Assembly: GCA_001970955.1 (NCBI GenBank)
Contig: MPUH01000932.1
Coordinates: 1-29,025 of the forward strand
Reading direction: 5' to 3'
Length of the DNA: 29,025 nt
DNA from: Stentor coeruleus
Lineage: Eukaryota; Ciliophora; Heterotrichea; Heterotrichida; Stentoridae
In this document: in pieces, positions 1-9,994 of the stretch
Layout of the letters: each line of letters starts with the position of its first letter
Numbering within the stretch: position 1 is the stretch's first letter
Made by a program: the position numbers and the translations under genes
Notes under the pieces: generated by a model
What the model saw: the letters and a program-made list of their open reading frames with translations, nothing else
Database searches by the model: none
What the model was told of the DNA's origin: nothing

Positions 1-160
1 GTAGAGAGATAGTTAGGTTGGCAGGGTTGTAACCTCGTCCGGCCCAGGTTTTAGAGTCCTGCGACATCTTCCTTTCAGCTGATTTAGGATGGTACACCAC
101 TCGTTGTCTTTAATAATTTGTCAACGAGCATTTCCCAGTAGTTCCTTATTTTTTTTTGTT
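1..160 (+). repeat. tRNA-like dispersed repeat or Pol III ncRNA, copy 1
   Basis: This GC-richer island aligns along about 155 bases with 28538-28697 in the same orientation. Shared blocks include GTAG at the start, AGTTA-GGT-GGCA, AACCT...AGGTT, GTCC and CCACTCGTTGTC. The start resembles a Pol III A box (TAGTTAGGTTGG). AACCT (about 31-35) can pair with AGGTT (about 46-50), and the second copy keeps this pairing with a different loop. A further perfect 7-bp hairpin (CTCGTTG/CAACGAG) lies at about 103-131. The element ends in a run of nine T at about 149-157, which would suit Pol III termination. It could be a SINE-like repeat or a small structured RNA; it is not a recognisable tRNA, 5S rRNA or snRNA. 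The left edge may continue beyond the window. Confidence 0.5.
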
Positions 161-1979
161 GAGAGTGAGTATAGCTGAGGCAAGTCTTGCGTTTATTTTG
201 TTTTTCCTTGTGAAGCCTAGTTTTTTAAGGCTTTTGATTAGCATTATTCCTCTCAAATCCCACTAAATATATTTTCTAGCATATCGATCTTATAATTTTA
301 TTATAGTAGTAGGCAATCATCAATTTTATGAACAATATCTCCTATTATCTCACAGCAAATTCATAATTTCGGTTTTGATATTAATGTCTTATTATGTATC
401 TCGGTACTCTATTACAATCTCATTTAATAAATATTCTATGCATTTTTATTAGCTTTAATGCAGCAATACAAGCTTGGCAAAATATATAGAATTGAAGAAC
501 TTATACAAAATTAGGAAATATATCTAAATTAACAGCTTAAAAACTATTCATATAGAAATCTACAACCACAATATGGAAAGAATTATTATAGTATTTTAAT
601 ATTTTGATGTAAATCTAGATGTGATTTTGGATTTTCCTATTATAAAGTTGTTATGCAAAGCAACCTTTTAAATATTTTCAGCATTTTATTTCATTCAGTG
701 GCCTAAAATATTTATAGCATATTATAGTTAATATTTCATCATTATCTCAGTAGATTTCAATTATGCAATTCTAAATTAAGTTGCCTATATTTATCCATAC
801 CTAAAATTTCAAATCAATTATAAAATAATTAATAAAGATTCACTATTTATCTCTTCAACACATTATTAAAATAATTTCAGCATACTGTTTTTAAGATTGA
901 ATGATCCAGCACAGTTAATTAGCAAGTAGTAAAAATACAAATAGCATCGCAATATTCCATAACAATTGCATTCTCCATTAGAAAAATTGCATCTAGCATA
1001 AGATCAGCATTACCTTTAACTTCTTTATATGATAATCATAGTAAATATACTCTCTAATATATTGTAAAGTTCCTTTCATTATCGTTATCAAGCAGTTTAT
1101 TTTATTAAAATTATATCCTCATAAATTTCATATCTATAATACAATTAATACTTGAAGATCTTACTGGACAATAAAGGTATTTGCAATACTTTGATAATCT
1201 TTACACTATCAAATAAATGTGCGCCTAAACTTGTATCACATGAAATTTCATTGTGATAATATCAGTAGTCCATTTTTCACAGTTTGTCCAGAAATACGGA
1301 TAGTAGCATTTACAGGAATCATCATACGGATTGCAATGCTCTCTACTTGTACAAGATTTGACACTACAAAATTAATCTCACAAATTATTCAACAAATTAT
1401 TGTAATCAGAGAGTTAACTGCTATAGTTTGGTTGTTTCACTCAATGGTCATATAATCAGTTTATCCTGTTGTAAGATTATCAAGATTGTTTATAATAATA
1501 TTTTATATTATAAGTTTGCATGCTAATATTAATTAAAACATTTTTATATTTTGTATTAGTATTTTTAATAAAAATTATGACTTGCTATTATTTAATTTGA
1601 TGATAATGAGGATGATGCAAAGTGTATTGCTAAATAGTGAGCTCCTGTTACATAGATTTTACGTGTTGCCAGCTCAGTAAATACTAAATGAATATTTTCT
1701 CTGTGTATAACTAAAAGGAAATCAGTTGAGATAACTGGATAATGGTCTATGATAATTTTTTGCTAAAGAATCATCTACAGTTGGTAAAAACTAAATGAAA
1801 GAATTGCAGATGCAGTATATAAAAATAGACAAATAAAGATTATAATTCATATAATATTCAATAGTAATTTTAAATCACATGAAAAATGATGAGGGCTGTT
1901 ACTTCTTACATGAGAGCAAGTACCCAAAAAATTAAAGTATAAACTCAAAATTAAACCTATTTCAGATAGTTACTAATCA
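161..1979. other. long region without intact gene
   Basis: This is about 1.8 kb of AT-rich DNA with no intact gene. The plus strand is full of stops; an apparent 78-codon frame at 1219-1455 starts at GTG and is antisense to a Cys-rich fragment. The minus strand holds several coding-like pieces in different frames (described as the pseudogene at 866-1762). From 161 to about 860 I see nothing recognisable. Confidence 0.6.
866..1762 (-). pseudogene. decayed Cys-rich (EGF-like?) gene remnants
   Basis: Three minus-strand stretches read like protein but are broken by stops and frame changes. 1592-1762 gives about 56 open codons containing FTELATRKIYVTGAHYLAIHF-like text. 1225-1371 includes the Cys pattern C-x5-C-x6-C-x-C-x8-C-E-K, which resembles an EGF-like module. 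866-1005 includes CNFSNGECNCYG, again EGF-like. The Cys spacing is seen in the sequence; calling it EGF-like is inference. The pieces may belong to one decayed extracellular or surface-protein gene or to unrelated debris. A 15-16 nt intron does not repair the breaks I checked. Confidence 0.3.
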
Positions 1980-4900
1980 CTAATGAGAACCCAAGTTTCT
2001 TTTAGCTCTCTTGCTTTGTGGAGGCTCAGGCTCTTTATCAACAAAACTCCATAGTCTTGAATAATTTATAGACATATTCAAAGGAGGTGGAGGTGTTGGA
2101 AGTATTTCATAATAAATAAGATTTTCATTGATTACTGCATCAACAAACTTAAGCTCAAGTTTTTTCTGTATTTTAGTTTTATCCTCAATAGCCTGCCTTA
2201 TTATATTAGACAAAACTTCCACAGCTTTATTTTCTGCAAAAATCGATGCATTAATCCATTTTTCCATGCGATGATAAATTTTTTGACTTTCTTGCTCAAC
2301 TTCTTTAACTCGGCTTTTAGTCCAAGCGCGTATTCTCTCAATCCTTGATATAAGCACTTCATATTCTTTTTTTAAACAGTCATCCATTTCGAGCTCAATC
2401 TCCGTTTTTTCAATTTTCTCCTCTTCTTTCTTATTACTTTTAACATCTTTCTTCTTATTCTTTGGATCTTTCGTATCTTTATCTTCTTCTGGAACTAAAG
2501 CATAAGGTGGTAAATTGATGATTTTTTCACACAATTTATCAACAGCCTCAACAATGTTAGTTCCTTCTAGATTGAACTCAACTTGTGGGGTTTCAAATTT
2601 AAAAAGTTTTTTTTGTTCATGTGAGCAGTAGTAATCAGCAATAACTTGACATGCTGCAATATATTTAAAATATTCAGCACTTATTAAAAGCTGAAAATGT
2701 CCTGTAATAAGGTCTATATGACCTTCAACTTGTCCTGATTTTGTAATTTCTTTAAGTTCTTCTTCAGCTTCATGTTGTCTCCTTTCTACAATGTCCCATA
2801 AAGAATTACAGAGATCTTCTGTTCTGCAATGAAGTTCATTTATTGTAGCAGGGTCTTCTCGCATATCAGGGTTTTCATCAGAAAACTGATTGAAACTTTG
2901 TTGGAATTGGATTATGAGGTCTTCTTTTTCGCTTGGTCTATTTAAGAAATCAATAAATTCTAGCTGCTGGGACTTGAGAACTTTCATAAACTGGCCCCTT
3001 AGATTCTTTTCTTGTGAAAATACTGTAAGAATGACTTTTTTATAAGACTCATAAGCAGTTTCCCAGAATTCCCATATGCCTTCAATCCTTTCTTTTTTTA
3101 TAATAACAACTTCTTCCTCCTCAGGCTCAGGGACTACGCTAGTTTCTTTTTCATCTTCCTTGAGCATCAGCAAACTTTCAGCTTTTCTTGATTTTTTCTC
3201 AAATATTGCTAGTTCTTTGAGCCTTTTCGCTTCAAGTATTTGCATTTCTCGCTGCTCCTTTTCATTTTTTATCATCGTAGCATGCTCAATTAAACCATTA
3301 ACAATATTTTCAATATCCTCAGCCACTTCAACAATCGGCCTATTTGAGTTAATCTCAACAAAACAAGGATTTTCATATGTACAAAAGTTTTCATACCAAT
3401 CTATAACTTCATTTTTATGGTCTTCAAAACTGGCAATCCTATCAGCAATGCACCCTCTATGCTCCTTATAATTATCTTCAGTCATAAGTCTTTCAACTAA
3501 TGGACTTTCATTAAAAGAAGGCACATCATCTTCAACTTGGTAATTCATTCCTGTAGTAGGATCAATTCTTCTACCAAAACATCTTCTCAAACACTCATAT
3601 TTATCGCAATTAAACTGAATAGAATGATCAATTCCTGACCTTGGGTATTCTTTAACAGTAATTGGTGGATGTTCTGGTGGGAAAATATTGCACATTTCTT
3701 TAATTTTCCTTTGCTTTTCAGTTAAACCTTTTTTTAATGGATGTACAAAGCCTGAGATTTCTTTTTCTAATAGCTCGCATTGTCTTGCTGTTTTTGGAAA
3801 ATCTAAGAGTATCCAACCATTGCCTTTGCATTTTGAAATCATTTCTTTGATTATTCTTACTAAGTCTTCATCTTGGACTATACCTCCTTCAAGAAGAATG
3901 CTCTTTGGGGCGAATTCGATTACGTCTTTTATTTCTATCATTTCGATATCGTAACGGTTTTTTATTCTACCTGCATGGCAACTTTTCCCTGAATAAGGGT
4001 ACCCAACAAAAGCTAGCTTTACCGGGAAGTCAGGCAAAGAACTTTCGGATGAAGTAACAGTATTTGGAACATAGTTTTCAATAAGGTTCAAAAGAATGTC
4101 TCCGAATTTGTAGTTGAATTTTGGCTCACCTGTCCATTGGCCATTGACCATTAGATAATCAGAAAACTCTTTTAGACAAAGCTCTTCGTTTATACCTGAA
4201 GAAATTGGGATTCCTGATTTAAACAACTGTAGCCATTCAGACATATACCTGTCATCAATTTTTTCACTGTCTTTATTCTGTTGGAAAGTGAAAACCTCTT
4301 CAGTTAGTTCAATAATCAAATTGACAATCCCAGAAATATCCTCACCAGTTTCATTAGTTTTTCTTGCATTCTGAACCTTAAGCATCTGATCAGCCCTAGC
4401 ATCTTCAAGTTCTAATTCAAGCCAAGTGTTATCAACCCATCTTTCAAGCACTTTTTGTTCTTTAAGCTGAGAAATCTCACTATCATATTCTCTTCTTCTA
4501 TCATATCGCATTTCTCTTAATTTCCTATGCGCTATAAAGAGTTCCGTATAGTGTGTTACTCTCCATATATCATTAGCAGTATTTTCTTCTAAAGTTGAAA
4601 GAACGTCAAGTTTCCTTAAAGCTTGATTATTTCGATAATCAGCTTCTTTTCTGTTTTCTAACTGAGTGAGCTTTGCAGCCATAGTCCGTCTTTTAATATC
4701 CCTTTGTTGTCCTGTGCCTGATGTATGAGCAAAAAGTGGAAAGGTTGAAAAAGTTTTAGTAGGCTGTTCTTTATATGGTTTTACTGGAATACCTAAAGAT
4801 TTCATAGTCTTTTCAAATTCTTCGATGTTACTCATTGCTTCACTACGAGTTTTTGAGTAAAAAGTATCTGCTTTAGCTTGAACTTTTTCGACCTCCTTGA

Positions 4901-5618
4901 GCTTAAATGTCAATTCCATCTGCTCTCGCTTTTTTTTGATTTCCATGTTTTTCTTCCACTCCTGCACACCTTTCTGTTCCCAATCTTCCATAAACCCTGC
5001 ATTCCTTTGAAGCTTGTTAATCATAGCTTTCCGTTTCTCATCTTTTTTCTTCTTTTCTTTTTGATCTTCTGCTTGTTCCAACTTTTCAGCTTTGATTTCC
5101 ATTGCATCTCTGAAATCATCAAATTTTTTCATCTTCAGCTCAAGGTCAATTTCTTTTTGTGCTTTGTTTAATGTTTGAAGTCGTGTTTCAATGTTTTTTC
5201 GTTCCATTTCATCAAATTGAGGACGAGGTGGCCTTATGCATTTTACAGGAGGTTGTTCGGCAATTTTTCCTTGTTTGACTAGTTTGAAGTCAACAGGAGG
5301 CGAAGTTTTTTCTAACGCCATCTTCAATTGATATATGAGACCGACTGCTGCTCCTTCTGTTTTATTTATGATGTCGTTTATAACTTTAGTGTCGAATTTT
5401 ACATTGAGCCCTTTGAAAACATCGATCATTCTGGTGAAATTACTGAGAATGTGGCTCCTGGAATGGCGGTCAACAAATTCACTGAAGTCTGACTGCTGAC
5501 TGAATTTGTATAAAAGTTCTCCTAGTAAGTATCCATTGCAGAAATCTTCTTCAAAATTAACAACTTTTTTTGACAGCTCTACCTCACTGTTTAGCCATGT
5601 TTCTAGCAGCTTTGCCAT
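1980..5618 (-). CDS. SPEF2: SPEF2/CPC1-like cilium central-pair protein
   Basis: The protein has 1212 residues. Its family (SPEF2 in animals, CPC1 in Chlamydomonas) builds the C1b projection of the axonemal central pair and is needed for normal ciliary beating. Residues about 1-105 form the calponin-homology-like domain typical of the family (start MAKLLETWLNSEVELSKKVV). Residues about 130-270 are a Lys/Glu-rich coiled coil. An adenylate-kinase-like domain follows with P-loop GYPYSGKS at about 538-545 and a later GWILLDFP strand. The C-terminal half is charged coiled coil with a Lys/Asp-rich linker near KDPKNKKKDVKSNKKEEE. It is shorter than human SPEF2 (about 1800 residues). The start is the first ATG of the frame and the stop is TAG; no short intron could extend either end. 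The domain order makes the family call firm; the exact orthology is inferred. Confidence 0.9.
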   Translation of the reverse strand: MAKLLETWLNSEVELSKKVVNFEEDFCNGYLLGELLYKFSQQSDFSEFVDRHSRSHILSNFTRMIDVFKGLNVKFDTKVINDIINKTEGAAVGLIYQLKMALEKTSPPVDFKLVKQGKIAEQPPVKCIRPPRPQFDEMERKNIETRLQTLNKAQKEIDLELKMKKFDDFRDAMEIKAEKLEQAEDQKEKKKKDEKRKAMINKLQRNAGFMEDWEQKGVQEWKKNMEIKKKREQMELTFKLKEVEKVQAKADTFYSKTRSEAMSNIEEFEKTMKSLGIPVKPYKEQPTKTFSTFPLFAHTSGTGQQRDIKRRTMAAKLTQLENRKEADYRNNQALRKLDVLSTLEENTANDIWRVTHYTELFIAHRKLREMRYDRRREYDSEISQLKEQKVLERWVDNTWLELELEDARADQMLKVQNARKTNETGEDISGIVNLIIELTEEVFTFQQNKDSEKIDDRYMSEWLQLFKSGIPISSGINEELCLKEFSDYLMVNGQWTGEPKFNYKFGDILLNLIENYVPNTVTSSESSLPDFPVKLAFVGYPYSGKSCHAGRIKNRYDIEMIEIKDVIEFAPKSILLEGGIVQDEDLVRIIKEMISKCKGNGWILLDFPKTARQCELLEKEISGFVHPLKKGLTEKQRKIKEMCNIFPPEHPPITVKEYPRSGIDHSIQFNCDKYECLRRCFGRRIDPTTGMNYQVEDDVPSFNESPLVERLMTEDNYKEHRGCIADRIASFEDHKNEVIDWYENFCTYENPCFVEINSNRPIVEVAEDIENIVNGLIEHATMIKNEKEQREMQILEAKRLKELAIFEKKSRKAESLLMLKEDEKETSVVPEPEEEEVVIIKKERIEGIWEFWETAYESYKKVILTVFSQEKNLRGQFMKVLKSQQLEFIDFLNRPSEKEDLIIQFQQSFNQFSDENPDMREDPATINELHCRTEDLCNSLWDIVERRQHEAEEELKEITKSGQVEGHIDLITGHFQLLISAEYFKYIAACQVIADYYCSHEQKKLFKFETPQVEFNLEGTNIVEAVDKLCEKIINLPPYALVPEEDKDTKDPKNKKKDVKSNKKEEEKIEKTEIELEMDDCLKKEYEVLISRIERIRAWTKSRVKEVEQESQKIYHRMEKWINASIFAENKAVEVLSNIIRQAIEDKTKIQKKLELKFVDAVINENLIYYEILPTPPPPLNMSINYSRLWSFVDKEPEPPQSKRAKRNLGSH

Positions 5619-6138
5619 TTATTATTTAGCCATGCTTAAAAGTTTGGGCTTAATTTTATAAGAATTATACCATAATATAAATCAGTTAAAAAACTGCTTA
5701 TATGATTATGTGATTATTTTATGAGAATTATAGATTTTTTTGATAAAAAGAGTTAATTTTTGATTTTTTTGGACTAATGCGTCCAATATTGCTTATGAGT
5801 TCCATTAATATCCTATATTATTTTATCAATTTATATATGCTCGTACTATTTCAATATATCAACTTAAAATAATCTTGATTTTCGAAATATGAATTTATCA
5901 CACATCATTCCAACAAACTCAATTTTGGTAAGGAACAAAAATTTCAGATAAATAAAAATACAAAACAACAGCAAAAATTCAATACATAACCTTTTTATTA
6001 TATTTTTATTTATTAACTACATCATTATTCAATATAATATATATAGTTTCAGGTTTTTGCAATTTTAGTAGGTTTCTCAACTTTCAATTAATATCAGCTA
6101 GAACTTTTAAATGCAATTCTATTTTCTCTATTATCTAT
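5619..6138. other. intergenic, nothing recognised
   Basis: About 520 bases of very AT-rich DNA between the start of the SPEF2-like gene and the end of the gene at 6139. It should hold the SPEF2 promoter and the 3' end of the neighbour. I see no open frame, structured RNA or repeat in it. Confidence 0.6.
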
Positions 6139-7038
6139 CTAATTAAACTGGAATATTTGGCTTGCTCCTTTAAGTGAGAGGTGCACTTCAACAGCAACGT
6201 TAGAAGAAATAACATTGACAAACAGCTCATGCCCAGAGTGCTCAATAAAGCCATGAGCAAAAGTAGTGACATCTGGTGGGAGCACTTGATCAAGTGGTGG
6301 AATCATAGCACTAAGTCCATTCAAAAATGCTTGGACATTCTCAGGAAGCCCAGCACCTGACTTGAAATTAAGTTTCAATGAAGCTCCACTATACAAAGTA
6401 GCATATCCAAGGGCTCTAAGAATCTTTCTATCAGCACCAAGTCCTTCAGCTGTAGCTCTAGCATGAACCAAAGCTTGAGGGTCATGAGTAAAAACAATCT
6501 TAAAAAGTGCTGACTCAGTGAGCATTGATCCTAAATTAGGTGAGATGATCTCCCCAGCATTTCTTCCAGTATCAACTTCAACATGTAGTGAATTTCCAGT
6601 GCTCATAAGATCTGGAGCTTGATCTAAAGCCATAGCGTAGAACATACTGATTTGATCTTCATGAGCTGTAGCGCTAACTACAATAAAAACATTATGAGCG
6701 TAGGTTTTAACTTCAAAGTTTGCCAGAGCAGGCTCATCAGGATCAGGTTTCAATTTGCTGTATAGCATGCCAAGGAAAGACTCAGAACTTGTTGAAGCTT
6801 CTGAGATTGTGGCTTTCAGGTGAGATGCGAGTTTTTCTGCAGCATCTGTTGAGGCACAAGGGATTGTCAAGTAGGTCTTGAAATCTGCTGGGTCTTCCCC
6901 GATACGGTCACGCAATTTGTCCTTGTGGCTTGACACGTGATTTATACCTGATCCCAAATCGAAGCTGATTTGAGTTCCTGATGGATTAGGAAGCTCTCCG
7001 ACTGAGATCACTACCTCTGTTACTGCTTGACTTGCCAT
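6139..7038 (-). CDS. unknown 299-residue protein, probably highly expressed
   Basis: An uninterrupted frame from ATG (7036-7038) to TAG. I do not recognise the family. There is no signal peptide, membrane segment, coiled coil or low-complexity tail. The protein is soluble-looking, Ala/Ser/Leu-rich, with an acidic to neutral balance and only one Cys. The text alternates beta-like stretches (EVVISVGEL, HNVFIVVSATAH, HELFVNVISSNVAVEVHLSL) with helices, which suggests a compact fold, perhaps of two related halves. Base composition is unusual: a sampled 60 bases (6301-6360) are 43% GC against 28% in a sampled part of the SPEF2 gene (2401-2460). In ciliates such codon bias usually goes with abundant proteins, which is inference here. 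No short intron is needed. Confidence 0.85.
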   Translation of the reverse strand: MASQAVTEVVISVGELPNPSGTQISFDLGSGINHVSSHKDKLRDRIGEDPADFKTYLTIPCASTDAAEKLASHLKATISEASTSSESFLGMLYSKLKPDPDEPALANFEVKTYAHNVFIVVSATAHEDQISMFYAMALDQAPDLMSTGNSLHVEVDTGRNAGEIISPNLGSMLTESALFKIVFTHDPQALVHARATAEGLGADRKILRALGYATLYSGASLKLNFKSGAGLPENVQAFLNGLSAMIPPLDQVLPPDVTTFAHGFIEHSGHELFVNVISSNVAVEVHLSLKGASQIFQFN

Positions 7039-8327
7039 TTACTTTTATAGCCATAGAAAATCCATAAAACTCTAAGCCGCATTTTATCCCTATAAACCCC
7101 TAGTACTGGAATGTGAAGGGCTAGGGATTCGATTAGACTGTAATAGTGATATGAGATTTATTTGTGTGGAATTTATATATAGGGAAAGATGCTTAAGTTT
7201 TTATAGTAATAGAAATTTAGATAGTTTAAAAAAATTGGTTTTTGATAGGGATGCTGATTTCGATGAAAGCTTCATAAGATTTTTTGATGTTTAGAGAAGT
7301 ACAAGATTAAATTAAAGAGATCACAATAATTAGATGCATATTATAAGAAATTAAATCAGGTAGGATAATGAAATTCAATAATTTATAGGGGTTTATTGTT
7401 TCAGTGATTTACAAAAATAATAAGCAGGCTTAATTAAATGATTTGCAGTGTTTATTCGTTTTTATTATAATATCAACTTTTAATTGAAGAGGAATTACTA
7501 CTGAAGTGTTTAAAAAACGTAGTAACTGTGAGAAATTTTCGTAAATTAGGTGTTTGATTGATAGGATATAATAAAAAGCCATTACAGGTGGGCTAAATCT
7601 TATCACAACTAGAGAAAAAAATATAAGACTTAACCTCCTATATAGATAAAAATGCTTTTAAGTGGAAAGGTAATAAAGATATTCCTTCAAATTAAAATAA
7701 TTAGCTTCTAAAAAGACAATAAAGTTAGCAATAATTAATTTTTACATAAGAGATCACTTTATCAATATCATAATTAATATTTTGGTTAATGATTTATATG
7801 ATAAAATACTTATCAAAAATTGAACTTAATTAAATTTTTCCAAATCTCTTTAAATTCTAGATTATAATTTTATACTATCTAGCACCTTAATCTTAAGTGA
7901 TAACTGCTATCTTAGCAACTATATTATAATTACAAATTTTCTAAAATCAATTGAATTAACTCTTCAAAGCATCAAGTCAGATAACTTCATACTACTCAAA
8001 GATTCATTTACTTGGCTAATGCATTTGCATTTAGACATCGATTAAGTATCCAAATAAAAGTAATAAAAGTAAGTATCAAAAAGTATTTACATTATTAATC
8101 AAGGCAAAATATGTTGTAGAAGAGCTTTTAGTCCTCAGGGAATTATAAAAATCAATCTTCCTTAAGAAGACCTTGAAAGTTTAAAATCCTTCAGCTATCT
8201 ATATTATCTATGATTTTTTTATCTGTTTAATTCACCATTGTTAAATCATCATCACCTTACGATTTAAAGGAAAATCCATAAAAAAACCGAGTATTATAAC
8301 TAATTCTTATAATTTAAATATATAAAA
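7039..8327. other. intergenic between divergent genes
   Basis: About 1.3 kb between two divergently transcribed genes, so it should contain both promoters. One small plus-strand frame opens at ATG 7151 and closes at TAG 7294 (47 codons), and a coding-like patch lies at about 8060-8211 but contains an in-frame TAA. Neither is convincing. The rest is AT-rich and shows nothing recognisable. Confidence 0.55.
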
Positions 8328-9086
8328 ATGTCCTCATCTCAATCCAGCAAGCCTCGAAATCGTACAAATCCCAGGACTTCATCCCCTTCAGAAAATCCAA
8401 TGCTCATGCTAATTAAGCAACGTATAAATCGAAATGCCTCAAACACAAAAAGCCCGCTCAAACCTTCGAATTCTCCAATAACCAAAGAGTTCATTCCAAA
8501 AGAAGCCAGGCCAAAAGTGTCTTTAAAAAGAAAATTGTCAAGTGCTTGCAATATTGAAGAATTTCTTACATCTAATGGCTTTGAAAGATATGTTAATTAC
8601 TTTACAGAAAGCCAAATAACCCTTGCAGATTTGCCATATTTGACTAAAGAAGACTTTAATGACATGAAAATGCCAATTGGTCCAAGGAATCGACTAATGA
8701 AGCTCATTGAGAATTTAAATATAAAAGATGAAGTTAAAAGTAATTGTGAACTTTCTAGACGAGAAAATGCAAGCAATTATGAGCCTTCAACTATGAGAAG
8801 TGGGTTAAGAGATGAAGTTGACAAGTTTATGACCGAACTTTCTCAGTTTAGTAAAAGAAGTGAACAAAAAGTTAGGCCATCTTCGCGGGATCAGAGCTTA
8901 GAAAGTTTTGATTCAGAGATTGGAAGCCGAGGGATTTGTGAGAATATATTGGGTTTACTTAAAGATATAAATGAAAAGCAAAATATTATGATGAAAGCTA
9001 TTGGAGATAGCCAAAAAGCAATTTCAACGCTAAGAGTTCAATATTTTAACTCAAGAAAAAATAAGTGCACATGCTCAGATTACTAG
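8328..9086 (+). CDS. SAM-domain protein with coiled-coil C-terminus
   Basis: The protein has 252 residues and runs from ATG (preceded by TATAAAA, the usual context here) to TAG. Residues 1-70 are a basic, Ser/Pro/Asn-rich disordered region. Residues about 74-131 form a sterile alpha motif domain: IEEFLTSNGFERYVNYF, then ITLADLPYLTKEDFNDM, then GPRNRLMKLIENL, which is the canonical five-helix pattern with the final helix after G-P/A-R-x-R/K. Residues about 155-245 are charged and helical, probably a coiled coil, with a Cys pair near the end. SAM domains mediate self-association or scaffold binding. The specific partner cannot be read from the sequence. The fold assignment is confident and the cellular role is unknown. 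Confidence 0.85.
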   Translation: MSSSQSSKPRNRTNPRTSSPSENPMLMLIKQRINRNASNTKSPLKPSNSPITKEFIPKEARPKVSLKRKLSSACNIEEFLTSNGFERYVNYFTESQITLADLPYLTKEDFNDMKMPIGPRNRLMKLIENLNIKDEVKSNCELSRRENASNYEPSTMRSGLRDEVDKFMTELSQFSKRSEQKVRPSSRDQSLESFDSEIGSRGICENILGLLKDINEKQNIMMKAIGDSQKAISTLRVQYFNSRKNKCTCSDY

Positions 9087-9222
9087 TTATGTAAATTTTT
9101 ATTGATGAGAATGCTTCGTATATATTATAATCTAAAAATGCCAGAAGAAACTCTTTGATTCCTGCTCTTATATAACACAGGAAAATCTATTATTTTCATC
9201 CTGTCTTCTCCTAACACTTGTA

Positions 9223-9994
9223 TCACTTTTTTGTTTGTCCCCAAAAACTAACACTAGGCCTCTCGGTGATTTTTACAAGAATTAGAAATAGCTTTATTAT
9301 CATATCAACAAACTCAGAAACTTCCTCATCTTCAATCACTGTGGAACCTTCTTCAAATAGTTGAGATTTTGATGACTTGATAAGCCCAGATCTAGTATTA
9401 CTTGTAAGGAAAGCTTTAAATATAGACAAACTTGCACAAAATATTGAATATATTCCACTTGAAATAGCATCAGTAAGGATTTTTCTATTTCCGTGGCAAT
9501 TAAATGCATTAGCAATTCTTTCAAGTTATTGACCTCTGGTAGTTAGATATAAATTCAGAAAGAATACTCCGGAGAAGTTATGGTCTTTATTGTCATATGA
9601 GGCTACTTAAGCAAAAGTTTGATATTAGATCCTTACGCATTGCAATATGCGAAGTGGAATCTGGGTTTTGTGTGTCAAGGATGATGATTTTGCTATATCT
9701 GTGATAGACTTTGAGTGCATAGTTCAGTCAATAAATCAATATAAGAATTCTCTAGTATAAAGTCTAATAAAGTGTATTCTCACAAAATATATATATATAT
9801 AATTAATACTTTCTAATAATCTGTTGGGTTCCTATTCATTAATAATATAACCAATTTACTAAAAGACCCACTTCTCAGAAAATCAAAAAGCTCTTCAGAA
9901 GCTCATGATCAGTGAAAAATATGTCAAGTATTGAAGAACTTTCGCTAGCAAAAAGTTCTGAGACTACAAAAGGGTATTTATGTCCTCTTTTATG
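9223..9994 (-). pseudogene. SAPS-domain (PP6 regulatory subunit-like) pseudogene
   Basis: Reading the minus strand from about 9994 gives KYPFVVSELFASESSSILDIFF, close to the SAPS-domain signature of Sit4/PP6 regulatory subunits (consensus-like KYPxxACELLTSDVPxI). It continues as TDHELLKS, then after a frame change LFDFLRSGSFSKLVILLMNR. An AT-rich gap follows, then ALKVYHRYSKIIILDTQNPD and ISNFCLSS, another frame change, FSGVFFLNLYLTTRGQ, an in-frame TAA, LERIANAFNCHGNRK, and an open Glu-rich tail ending at TGA (9223). At least two frame changes, in-frame TGA and TAA, and a missing N-terminus show that it is not functional. A 15-16 nt intron does not repair the breaks. The SAPS call rests on the first third; the later part fits by position only. 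Confidence 0.6.

Noticed and set aside
1219-1455. Plus-strand frame of 78 codons
   Set aside because: It starts at GTG, not ATG, resembles no protein, and is antisense to the more protein-like Cys-rich minus-strand fragment.
3076-5171. Several plus-strand frames of 88-131 codons across the SPEF2 gene
   Set aside because: They are antisense shadows of a clear conserved gene; their Ser/Phe/Leu-rich text is the complement of its Lys/Glu codons.
7151-7294. Plus-strand ATG frame of 47 codons (contains LVFDRDADFDESF)
   Set aside because: Too short, no family, no splice extension of 15-16 nt, and close to an ordinary gene's promoter; probably chance.
8060-8211. Coding-like patch upstream of the SAM gene (AFSPQGIIKINLP, then EDLESLKSF)
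   Set aside because: An in-frame TAA splits it, no ATG is suitably placed, and the only 16-nt GT-AG candidate does not remove the stop. It may be debris of an old gene, but the text is too short to support.
9336-9524. Minus-strand frame of 62 codons overlapping the SAPS pseudogene
   Set aside because: It starts at TTG and runs in a different frame over the more convincing LERIANAF...SIFKAFL text; a 16-nt candidate intron joining the frames gives a poorer protein.
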